Of a stretch of DNA of 64,000 nucleotides, positions 1 to 9,432 are shown piece after piece. The stretch covers positions 1-64,000 of the forward strand of contig JAUZTG010000031.1 in NCBI GenBank assembly GCA_030734395.1, written 5' to 3'. The DNA comes from Sarocladium kiliense. Taxonomy: Eukaryota; Ascomycota; Sordariomycetes; Hypocreales; Sarocladiaceae. Made by a program: the position numbers and the translations under genes. The notes under the pieces are model-generated. The model had not been told where the DNA came from. It worked only from the letters and a program-made list of their open reading frames with translations, and did no database searches. The stretch's first letter is position 1; the number at the start of each line of letters is the position of its first letter.

Positions 1-2
1 GG

Positions 3-311
3 AAATGGTTAGATGAGAAAGCAAACGAAATTGTGCTGCATCGCACCCAAACAACATTGAATATCAACGACCTGATCGAACACCCCGCAAAGAGGGACAT
101 TGCCGTTGTCGAATCCCGCTTGATCTCACCTATGGACAGCGAAGGGAACGCAGAAGAGTGGCGAAAGTATCCGACAGACGCAATTAACACAGAAACGGAA
201 AACAACATTGACCTTTGGGGCATCAAGGAAGCTGGGAAGTACGTGATGAAGTGCAAAGAAAAGAATTTGACCTGGACCTTTGATCTAAAGCCTGAAGAGT
301 CACAGTCTTAG
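3..311 (+). CDS. C-terminal end of an unrecognised protein (5' partial)
   Basis: The frame is open from the window edge to a TAG at 309-311, giving about 102 residues of a protein whose start lies outside the window. The visible part is hydrophilic and mixed-charge, with a Trp-rich patch (EEWRKYP, DLWGIKEAGKY, LTWTFDLKP) and no membrane segment or motif I recognise. It could be a real 3' exon or a chance open frame next to the ABC transporter relic that follows 35 nt downstream. I give no function. Confidence 0.4.
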   Translation, partial: KWLDEKANEIVLHRTQTTLNINDLIEHPAKRDIAVVESRLISPMDSEGNAEEWRKYPTDAINTETENNIDLWGIKEAGKYVMKCKEKNLTWTFDLKPEESQS

Positions 312-340
312 AGGGTAGTTGCTTGCGCGGACACACTTGA

Positions 341-901
341 ATTTACTTGCTTGTACTCGAATTGAACTGGCAGATCTTTATTGCAATCCAGAGCACGCCT
401 GTGACAGTCGGGCGCATCGCCAGTATATGCTTAGCCATGTCCCTGATCTGGTCTTGGCAAGCCTCCGCTGGACAGCTTACTATGCTTCTCGTTTACTGGG
501 GTACACTTGCCAACCCCCCAAGGTTTATCACTCAAATTGGGAAGCAGTTGAGCGATCAATTTATTGAGGCTGAGCGTACTCTAGCCATCATGCGAACCCA
601 GCCAGGAGTACAGAACAAGGCGCAGGCCCCGCCCTTCTGTTTCAATGAGGGAGATGTGCAGTTCAACCAAGTTAACTTCTCGTATGATTGTAAGAAGAAG
701 ATTCTCCAAGACGTTTGCCTCTCCATCCCAGCTGGTCAGACTCTGGCTTTGGTCGGTAGGACTGGCAGCGGCAAATCCACGGCGCTCAAGATGATAAGTC
801 GCTTCTACGATATAACGAATGGTGTTATCCGGATCGATGGCCAGGATATCCGTGATGTGGACATGTACAGTCTTCGGGATCGGATTGGTGTTGTTCCTCA
901 G
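341..901 (+). pseudogene. HMT1/ATM1-type half ABC transporter, truncated relic
   Basis: Frame 2 encodes the end of a transmembrane domain (LLVYWGTLANP, then IGKQLSDQFIEAERTL) and the start of an ABC nucleotide-binding domain. A Walker A motif GRTGSGKST lies at about 755-781 and the Q-loop GVVPQ ends at 901. This layout is typical of fungal HMT1/ABCB6-like half transporters, which are vacuolar or mitochondrial exporters of thiol or heavy-metal conjugates. There is a stop just upstream at 338-340, so the N-terminal membrane helices are not joined in frame. Immediately after the Q-loop the sequence becomes GC-rich and unrelated, so the signature motif, Walker B and H-loop are missing. The frame stays open by chance to 1279. 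Without Walker B it cannot hydrolyse ATP; I call it a dead fragment. Confidence 0.8.
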
Positions 902-1647
902 CTCGGCCTCTGCGATGCACGCCCGGTTCGGACCCGCTTAGGCGCTAGCTCGCCGGCCCCTCCGTCCGCCCGCCACCCAGCGCTGGATGTCCCGCTTCCG
1001 CCTCTAGTTAAGGCCGTCCTGCGCGGGCTCTGGCTCCAAAAGCCATCGGTGCCACAGCCGCCCGAAGAATTCCCTATTCACGCCGTAGCGAGTACCAGCC
1101 ACCACGTTGCCGTGCGTGGCCTGCAGATCCCAAACATTGTTGTGGCGGGGCTTGCCGCGTTTGCTGCTGGCGTGGTCGTCGCTATCGTCGCCGTCGCTGC
1201 CACCCCCATGCTGATGTCCTCCGGGTGGATAGCGATGCCTTGGATGGCGCGGCCCATGTCGATCACAACGTGCCTGTAGGGGCGAACTCACAAGCTCGTG
1301 CCGGTGCCGACCTTTTTGCGTGGCCTAGCAATGTACTGAGCTTGGATGAACCCCATAGTCCCAAGTCACCGTTGCGCCACAGATAGTCGTGCGTCGCCTT
1401 CGACGTCGGTGTATGCACCTTCACTGTGGACTTTCGGCCTCCATCACGGGGTTCGCCAATCCTTACCTCCTGAAGCCTCCCCAAGAGTCTAGATGCGTAG
1501 TTTGCGACACCGTGGGAGACGGCCCGGCGCATCATCGCAACGAGGTACAATTCCCGTCAGTCGGTTTCCCAACACCCACTAAAGTACGCCAGGCATTTTG
1601 CTGATACGAGCTTCGCATCTCACCCGCCACCCTCGCCGGAGGTACGG
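902..1647. other. Unassigned GC-rich segment after the ABC breakpoint
   Basis: Frame 1 holds a protein-like stretch (about 1201-1385, including AHVDHNVPVGANSQARAG) that fits neither the ABC transporter before it nor the 2EXR relic after it. Composition changes sharply at about 902. I recognise no family. The segment could be foreign sequence joined at the ABC breakpoint or the remnant of an element. Confidence 0.3.
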
Positions 1648-2095
1648 TTCAAATGGAACAAACTGCCTATCGAAATTTGCAACCAGATATGGTTGATTGC
1701 GGATGTCAATGGTATCGATCGATATCAACATGAGCGAAAGTGCCGAAGGCGGTCGATTCACTTTCGGCTGTCCCAGACTTCTGCTCTATTCCTGCAAAGG
1801 GTCTAGAGAAGCAATCAATCCAAAGGGCTCAGCCGCAGAAGGCCTGGCGACCCCCAGAGGATGTGTTAGGCATCTCAACCACCCCGCCGGGGTCAAGATC
1901 CGCCCTGAATTGGATGCCCTGTACCTAGACCTCTCTCGGTGGTCCCTTCTCGACGTTCCGCTCTGGAGTTGACAAGATCAAGAAAATTAAGATCAACCCC
2001 TTGTGGGACAAATGTGACGTCCTTTTGCAGCTGGACGCTGGCAACTGGTCACATCTGACGAACCTGCGCTGCCCCATCATCGAAGGCGCACCTTA
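1648..2095 (+). pseudogene. 2EXR-domain protein relic (frameshifted)
   Basis: Three successive frames give the pieces of one 2EXR domain (pfam 2EXR, a fungal family of unknown function). Frame 1 from 1648 reads FKWNKLPIEICNQIW, matching the usual start LPxEIRxxIW. Frame 2 (about 1750-1972) reads CPRLLLYSCKGSREAI, matching the LLxVCxESRE core, then the RPELDALYLDL motif. Frame 3 from 1968 reads VDKIKKIKINPLWD and LTNLRCPIIEG. Two frame changes, near 1740 and 1965, and the lack of any splice signal at either make it a pseudogene. The order and spacing of the motifs are what support the call. Confidence 0.6.
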
Positions 2096-2900
2096 ATAAC
2101 GCCATGAGAGACGTATCGCACGGCGTTTACGAGAAGCTGGCTGGAGAAAGAATGCATCACGTTCTTTGGGGCTGCAGGGAAGTCTCGCAAAGCTAGCATT
2201 GATACGCCATTTGGGCGGAGCCCTGGGCTCGAAGGACCACTGTGCTGTCATCCGGCCTATCTGGCCGCGGAGCGAAATTCGGCGCTTACGAAAGCACAGC
2301 GGTTTGCTGATGGAACAGGCCCGGCCCTCACTCAGCATGTCATTTATGGTTCCAAGGCCGCCATAACAGCTTCTCATCACCAAGGTGTAGGTCGGCAAGC
2401 TGCTCAATAGTTGCTATGATAGCCTTCCTCTGTTTGGCTGGTAGGAGTTTATGGTGGTGTAGGAGGTGAGTCGCCACTTCCCGCACGACACATGTACGTT
2501 GACGGATAGGAACGAGTCTGGCATTACGGATAGCTTAGATAGAAACCAATCCCAATCCCTAAGAACTTTAGAGTTCCTTCGCCGCACAGCCGTTTGTGGA
2601 TGTGCCCGCTTCTGGGCCACATTACATCGGCTCATTTATGGAGCGCACAAATATGCACTCTTGAGTCGGCATGAAGCATGGACACAAGGCCAACGACTAC
2701 CCAACGCCGCATAGACCCAGACACCGTCGTCTGGTCCTATCGTACTGCACTGTATCTACAGTACTGAAGGCAATAAAAATTGAGTAGGTGCTAGGTAGAT
2801 GAGCCATTACTGGCCGTCAGCCTGCCACAGCAGGCAAGTATATATTTGACGGGGCACGATCTCGCGGCACTACACATTTTTGCGCCGCGCAGACAACATC
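2096..2900. other. No convincing gene; upstream region of the next gene
   Basis: Only short conflicting frames are present. A TATA-like TATATATTT lies at about 2839-2847, some 55 nt before the ATG at 2901, and could serve as its promoter. Nothing else is identified. Confidence 0.3.
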
Positions 2901-3997
2901 ATGGCGATAACAGATCCGGAACTCATGGCAATGTTTGCTAAAGCCATGTCCAAAAACATCAAGGACACGGATTCTCCAAAGGATCGAAGGAAGATGAGCG
3001 AAAACGACAAGAGGTGGGCTAGCGCGGACAAGTGGGGGCAGCTTCTACGTCTCAACAAGACTTGGATTTTGCAGAGTCAAAATGGCCGCTTCGCATCGAC
3101 ACCTTATCACAGAGGGCCATTAGCCTGCGATGATTTGAAAGTCATGACCCTAATGGGGAAATTGCACAGGCGTGGTCTTTTGGTTACAGCCGGGGATGGA
3201 TGCTCTGTCGGAAAAGCATCAGGAGGATGGTTCTTTCGGCAAGTACCATATCTCGACTTCATCATCCGGGATGAAGGAAATGTCACCAAGACGTTCATCC
3301 AGACTATTCGCCAGCATCCCGATCTTATGATGCACATGACAAACAGCAAAGGTGTCATGGTTGGCACTAGTCCACTTCCACATGCTGTACTTACCCTTCT
3401 GAGAAGTTCGCCAACTTCCGAGTGGAACGTCTCAGAATCAGCTGAGGCACCTCTGTCTCTCGAAGATTACGATCTTCAGGACCATCCAGTGCTACTGAAG
3501 GGGACATTTCTGATATGCCGAGTCTTCCCCAAGCTGAGTGACAGCACCCTGTACAAAGCAAGTGATGACGAGTTCATCCAAAAGACGCAGGAAATTGACA
3601 TGTTCGGAATTATGCATCGTGCCGCCGAGGGATTGAGACATCACAAAGTCACTCCACATGTAAGCGCCAAACGATTCCTCAGATAAGGTTGAACGAGTGG
3701 TGTGTCTCTCCATCGCTGCCAGCATCAAGCAAAAGATTGGCGGCAATGAGTACAAGGGCCAGCTGCTCTGCTTCTGCGCTGGGCAGAGGTACGCGCTTGG
3801 CTAGCAGCGGAACAACCATTGGAGAAGGAAACATACGAGATAACCGGCAGGCTATGGCCGGTCAGGCGGTGGAGCACAGCGAAGGATATCAGTGGAAAGA
3901 ATTTAAATATGAACGATGGCCCGGTCACATTCCTGCAGTAAAGCTTAAACATGTCAAGGTCTTGTCGACCACACCCTACAGTTCCGATGGGCTGTGA
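2901..3997 (+). CDS. Hypothetical protein, probably four exons
   Basis: The ATG at 2901 opens a 759-nt exon of clean coding character (start MAITDPELMAMFAKAMSKNI). I recognise no family in it. The exon probably ends at 3659, where GTAAGC starts a 70-nt intron (3660-3729). Further GT-AG introns at 3789-3850 and 3938-3981 keep the frame to a TGA at 3995-3997, giving 306 residues. The phases (0, 2, 2) are consistent. The last intron is only 44 nt and the small 3' exons are by-eye calls; without splicing, the first exon would stop at 3686. A TATA-like box lies upstream. Function unknown. The first exon is the well-supported part. Confidence 0.55.
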
Positions 3998-4656
3998 CCT
4001 ATGCGTTCGGAGAGCGTAAGCTCATAATTAGACAACAAAGACTAGCTAACGTTGCCAAACACTAAAGAAGGGTTCTCCAAGCGCTTCCTTCGTCAAATTC
4101 GTGCAGGAAAAGGATGATAAGCGCGAAGTCATATGGTTGGCCTCAATTGTGGTCTTCGAGCACCCCCAGCGCCTCGAGCCGCAACCTTCTGTGCAGCATG
4201 ACCGGAGAGCCAGTGCGATAACAACAATCAATATACCTGGTCAAAATCTCCGTGCTCCCACCCTGCTGATTCTGAACATGCTCTCTAGGTTTCGCGGTGA
4301 AGCTGCGGGATGTGTCCCTGCCGTCAGCCTGAAGGCAAACGGACAATTCTAGATATCTGGACTAGGGCATGGATGCAAATGCAGAAGGTTCATCCTGTCA
4401 GACACTCTTCATCAGAGCCATCAGCAGTTCAAACTTGGCTCTCGGCAAGATGATTCTCCCACACAAGGGCGGACCGAAGCCGGAAGAGTACCAGGATATG
4501 AAGGGTTGGTTAGGGACAGATAATCCTGCAGCGGCGAACTTCATCAAAACGAGTGAGCAATTGATCACGAACTCCCAGCAAGCCTTAACCGGCCTGCAAA
4601 TGGCTGGCATCATCATCGAACTCTTGGGCGAATATCCTTCACCCCTGGCTCGATAG
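3998..4656 (+). other. Possible exons of a hypothetical gene, unresolved
   Basis: Two open stretches follow the previous gene. One runs from 4068 to 4352 after a good intron-like segment (4016-4067, GTAAGC donor, GCTAAC branch site). The other starts with an ATG at 4369 and gives 95 residues ending at 4656 (contains MILPHKGGPKPEEYQDMKGW). They are in different frames and I could not join them with convincing splice sites. They may be decayed exons of the upstream gene or of a separate one. Confidence 0.25.
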
Positions 4657-5167
4657 TCGGTATATTTACTCCCTACAAATGGCTACATGAATCTTTCTAC
4701 ACATTCGAGTTACTTGCTTCGTATGTCAAGTTATCGTACAATTCAGAAAGATGGCTTCTACAACGGGATTCTGCCCTGGAAGCGCGGCAGATGACATATA
4801 AAAGATGTCCCCGGGGGACGCTGGGGGGTCTAGCCGAGATCGACGCTACGATCGACCCGCATCGGCTCACTACTCTCGCCATAACCCCACAGTAGACGTC
4901 TGGGAACAGGGCAGTAATAAGAGAAGAACGATTACGTACCTCCATCATATAATGTGCATCACCTTGCATCATATCTCTCTGCCATTGCTCGCAAAGATTC
5001 TGTGGTAAAAGCAGAAGCAACAACCAGAATAAGAACGAAACCGCTGTCGACTCTTCAACTATACTGTAAACAAATGTTGCACCTTGCATCTCAAAACCAC
5101 GCTGCCAATCCTGGATTATAGCGTCCTTGTCCTGGTTTGAGCCGGAATCGGCTGTAAGGGAGGCATG
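4657..5167. other. Intergenic; 3' flank of the kinase gene with a dispersed repeat
   Basis: No gene is supported here. It holds the first copy of the dispersed repeat described separately (about 4805-4915) and the region beyond the kinase stop codon. Confidence 0.4.
4805..4915 (+). repeat. Dispersed ~110-bp repeat, copy A
   Basis: This stretch has a diverged relative at about 19078-19180 in the same orientation. Both start with a C-run/G-run block followed by CGCTG. Both end in a shared 40-bp block containing TAGACGTC and closing with GAACAGGGCAGTAAT, with about 34 of 40 positions identical. Four of the six differences are C/T or A/G. No coding sequence is associated. It could be a small non-autonomous element or the end of a larger transposon. 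Confidence 0.55.
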
Positions 5168-6778
5168 TTAGAGATCTTTCTCACGGTCCTTGCGCAACGA
5201 GTCGAGAAAAGGGTGTTGCAAGAGCTCCTTGGTAGTCTTCCTCTTTTCGGGTAACCATTGGAGCATGCCAGAAGCGAAGTCGAGAAATGCCTCTTTCTCA
5301 TCGCCCTTGAGTTCCGTTACGGTATCTGCTAACGCCCGTCCCTTCTTAACAAGGTCGGATCTAAGAATTTTCTCTGCGAGCAGGCATTTGTGAGCTCTTC
5401 CGTCTGTTTTCACTTTCGCTTAGGAGTATTACTTACTATCGTCACTGAAGAAGGGGCCACCCCAAAACTCGTTCATAGTCTTGCAGCTTCTGCCGTGTGA
5501 GTCCGTAACCGGCGGCTCGACCTGGTGCTCACGAAAGATTCTTTCTCTCTCAATTAGTTCCTCCGGTGGATCTCCTAGAAGGGAAACCATCTGGGCAAGG
5601 TGAACGTGCGCATCGTATTCGCCGTCTTTGCCAGCAGGTCGGTCGAACAGGCTGATGTCTTCTAGCAGGTTCCACATCTAGTGGCGTTATCAATTAGGGG
5701 CACTTGATCGTGGGTCGTGAACCATGGCAGTCGTACGTACGAGAAGGCCCAGATTCCAGATGTCGGCACTATATGACCAAGGACAGCCAAGTAGTACCTC
5801 CGGAGCTCGGTAACGGTGAGATTGAATGGCCGAAAGATGGCCGAGTCCCTTATCCAAGCCCGGGTAAGTCAGGTTGAAATCTGCTAGCTCAGGTAGAAGC
5901 CGGTTACCCCGCAAAGGACCAAAGTCTCTCTGAGAAAGGTACGTCACGCGACCATCCTCGCTTCTGATGTGTCTAGGCGGAGGGTTATTCGTTTGGTAAG
6001 TGACAAAATCAGCTAAGACAGCGTCGTTTTCAACAGTGACCATGATGTTATCATCCTTGATATCTAGTGGCCTAAGATTAGCCTCAAGACCATAAGAGCG
6101 CGTCGTAGTCTTACCTGTATGGATGAGGCGGCACTCGGAATGCAAGTAATCCAAAGCTTGAAGAAGGCAGTACATGAAGAACTTGAATAACGGTAAAGCC
6201 AATCTCTTTCCCCGCAAACGGTGCTGAAGTTGGAACAAAGTCTCCCTCATTGGCTCATAAACGAGGCAGAGGTGCGTACCTTCTGGTCCTTCCAAACGGA
6301 ACTCATCAATAGGCGTCCGGATGAATGAGAGGCCTTCGTGTGACGGCTTAGCGTGACTGATGAGTTTCGAATGCATGACCTCCCTAGATGCATCAGTGTC
6401 AAGAGCCGCAATCTTGATGCTGACGAACTTTGAGGATTTCTTCCGCTTTCTGCTGATATAGAGGTCAGCAAACGACATGTAAGTTGTGAGGGTTGCTCAC
6501 AATCGCAGATCTTCCGCTAGCCAAACAGTAGAACCAGCGCCAAAGCCGAGCTTTGCGACCGTCTTGAACTTGCCACATAGTACTTCACCAGGGTGCGTGG
6601 GGTGGAAACATCTCAGCCGATCGCCAGGAAGCAACTCCTCTTCGATAGGCTCGCAGATCTCAAGAGCCATGGGATCGATCCGAGGAAGAACGAAGCTTCG
6701 TCTGCCAAGATTAGGCAATCCAATGCAGAGACTTTTGAGAGGTAACCGGGATTTTGCAATAGCCACTGCGTTGGTCAT
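5168..6778 (-). CDS. SRPK-type serine/threonine protein kinase
   Basis: Five exons (6501-6778, 6115-6452, 5741-6063, 5437-5677, 5168-5403) join in frame to 471 residues. The introns are 48, 51, 63 and 33 nt. The 33-nt one is unusually short; an alternative acceptor also keeps frame. The N-terminal EEELLPGDRLRCFHPTHPGE block, the glycine loop KLGFGAGSTVWLA, the Lys in FVSIKI, and the HTDIKDDN catalytic loop (created by splicing intron 2) are all SRPK hallmarks. So are HRYRAPEVLLG, ADIWNLGLL and FLDFASGMLQWLPEKRKT. Kinases of this group phosphorylate SR-type RNA-binding proteins; the fungal paralogues of this subtype are numerous and mostly uncharacterised. The Mg-binding DFG motif reads DFN, which is odd. 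The ATG at 6778 is the first in frame; an upstream GTG is not needed. Confidence 0.88.
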
Positions 6779-7200
6779 CTTTACACAACCCTGCCTCAAC
6801 CGCACTTCAAATGAAGCAAGCGCGACGTCCTCAAATAGGAGGCTGGCATGAGCATCGACCCACAGTGAGCCTCCTTGTCACGTGAGATGGTGAGCCTGTC
6901 AGGCCATGCTAACCCACTTTGGGCGGGCGATTTGAGACCCGGCGCTTGCGCCATGCAGGGACCACGGGCTACGTTCAAGGGCAGACACTTTGATCCAATC
7001 AGGTAGCCCTCGAGTAGAGCATGAACACACTGATGAGACAACAGGTCCAGCTCAGTCCTGTAGATGGCTGACCAACACCCAGGCACTAGGCCCGGCGTCG
7101 CTGCCATTTCAGCTTAAATGGCATCCTCTCCCGCCTCCCAAGTGTTTGGAGTCGCAGTAATCGCTTCAGAGCAGTATCAATCAGTGTTCATCTTGGCAAG
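6779..7200. other. Divergent intergenic region
   Basis: This 422-nt gap separates the kinase (leftward) and the next gene (rightward), so it should hold both promoters. I see no clear TATA box or named operator. Confidence 0.4.
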
Positions 7201-7942
7201 ATGAAATCGACCTTGACCAGATTGAAGAATTTGAAGTTCAAAGGGAAGACACGTGTCGCTTGGGCGGAACGACGCATCAATGAATATGCCGAGTATCTCG
7301 AGGAAGAAGCCCCGAGCCTCGCACGTCAGCTGGAAAAGACCCCGTTTGCCAAATTCAAGTGAGTATCTTCACCTTGACTTGGTACACAGTCTATGTCTCA
7401 CATTCTTCGATCTCAGTGGATCACCGCACGCAACCGAAGCAAACAACGACCCGTGGCATGCGTCTGTGGCGCTCCGGCGGAAGGAAGATTTCAAGGGTTC
7501 CGGCTTATCCCTACACGTATACCCAGACGGGACCGTGGTGCCCTCGAAGGACGACTTTCCCACCGCGACCATGACGCCTGCTACGAAGGAAGAAGTGGGC
7601 GAGGATAACTCTTGTTGGCTTGATCCCCAGTATGTGGCACAATGGCAGACAATGAATCAGGTGAAAGCCAGCTCGAGCAAAACCAAGAGCAAAGGGAAAG
7701 GGAAGGCTAGAGCTGGCCCTTCCGGAAGTTCATCGTCCGAGACACACTCGTCCGCTGGGAAATATGGGGCCCCTAGCAGTACCAAAGGGAAGGGAAGGGC
7801 TGCAGATCTTGATGTATACCACCAAGATCCAGACTCAGGGGTGCTGTACCGCTATGCGGAGAAAGGCATTGTAGTGTACCTCGATCCTAATTCTGGGAGG
7901 GAGTACTACCAGGATGAGATTGGGCAGTCTGTTTGGCTCTGA
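7201..7942 (+). CDS. Hypothetical protein with a WW-like C-terminus
   Basis: Exon 1 (7201-7358) and exon 2 (7417-7942) are joined across a 58-nt intron with a GTGAGT donor and CTCAG acceptor, giving 227 residues. The N-terminus is basic then acidic (LKNLKFKGKTRVAWAERR, then EYLEEEAPSLARQLEK). A central block (DPWHASVALRRKEDFKGSGL) looks structured. A Ser/Lys/Gly-rich linker follows, with repeated KGKGKAR-type motifs. The last 20 residues (GREYYQDEIGQSVWL) resemble the second half of a WW domain, with GR-YY and the final Trp, but no first Trp is present. I do not recognise the family. It is divergently paired with the kinase. Confidence 0.7.
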
Positions 7943-8972
7943 CAGCCTTGAAGTGCCGCAAGGCCCCCTTTCCCGATAATAGGAATTACAGAGACTGTCA
8001 ATGTGCCTGCTGCCAGGAGGATCCAGATAGGTTAGATGTGGACTTTCTTTCTTCTTCGCTTTTTTGGTACAATCTAGACAACACGATTGGCTGAGAACCC
8101 AACCTCAACGTAGGACAAGTCGAAGTGATGTTGGTCGTTGAGCCTCGCTTAGCACGGTTTTAGGGTCAAGCGCTCTCAACCTGCCCAAGAGCTGCAGCGC
8201 CCCCGTCGACTTAAACTCGATCCGCAAGCACCGTTCGGTCACTGCGAAATAGATAACATTACTCATCGCCCTGCTACCAGCGACCACTCCGAATTGGCAG
8301 ACGACCCTCCAGTTGGCTGGGGCACTCGCTCAACCCCATTCCCAGCGTCCCACAGTCAATCGGCTGCACCAAAAGGCGCGGGATTCAGCAAGGAATACGC
8401 GACAGCCGTCGGAAGCCGGAAGCACGACCAATCCAAATACAAGCATAAGCCTCGGAGAAGGAGCAGATGGTTAGGCCTCTGAAGTTGGGACATTTCTTGT
8501 GCTTTTGCTTATCCGTGTGTACATTGGAACGAACATAGAATGCAGCAGTATGATGCTGATTGCCCCGCACGCTTCTTGGGTAGCTTAAGCCCTTCAACGA
8601 TTTGGAAGAACCCAAAACCTCTGATGATGAAGAAGCCGGATTTACACCTTGCACTAGGACTATCAACAACGAGCCCGAGAATTATATGCGCCTTGATCGC
8701 GGCGGAAGTGTGTAGGTGACTTTTGTGTAGAAGGTATCAGCGCGCACAAGGTCAACCAAATCTTAGCACGAGATTCTATTACCGCCCTCAAAAGCATCAA
8801 AGTTGGAGTCGGCTCGCCGCGACGTCGGTTGTGTTGACAAGAGCTACAATCATCACCCGCTTTATCACAACCTCCACAAATGTGCTTCAAGCTGCTCAGT
8901 GTCGTCCGCTTGTGGCCGCCGTTTTCGCAGTCATACATATTACGTTGAGCGGCCCATTCTGTAGGCCTGCGT
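7943..8972. other. Intergenic, no supported gene
   Basis: Only short frames under 100 codons occur on both strands, with no homology I recognise. The right edge is the target site of the LINE. Confidence 0.4.
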
Positions 8973-8985
8973 TAGTTACGTTTGT
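8973..8985. repeat. Target-site duplication, 3' side of LINE 1
   Basis: TAGTTACGTTTGT occurs here and again, perfectly, at 14926-14938, bracketing the element. It sits directly beside the element's 3' tail. Confidence 0.85.
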
Positions 8986-9432
8986 TAAGTTAAGTTAAGT
9001 GTATTTTCCGTCCAGCGGCCAGATGGCCGCTCAAAGCCCCTATAGGGTACGGGGACGTGCTGGGCTACTGGCTATGTCTAGATACAGAGAGTGGATCTTA
9101 GATTAGTCATCAAATTGACAAAGTTTGACCACCCCTTGTTGATCCAGCTCTGGGCGTAAACAGAAACCACCATCCAGCATGGCGTCGGCTCTATGGCTCA
9201 TCCTTCCTTACCTACTGCCCGTCAGCGGGTCATCTAGGTGCAGCGTGTTGCGTACTGCGTGCATTGGTCTTTGTTTGGGGACCGGCAGAGACCCTCGTCG
9301 TCGGCTGCGCAAGCGGCCTTGAGTGGTCCCAGTCAGTCGTAGGGTGTTCCAGCACCCTACGGCTGGCTGAGCCCGGAAGAGGAGAATGGAACTTGAAGAT
9401 TGTGCACAGGTGTGCGTCGTTGAGCTCCGTCC

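Noticed and set aside
6796..7107. Minus-strand open frame upstream of the kinase
   Set aside because: No ATG-supported link to the kinase and no recognised domain; it lies in the shared promoter region.
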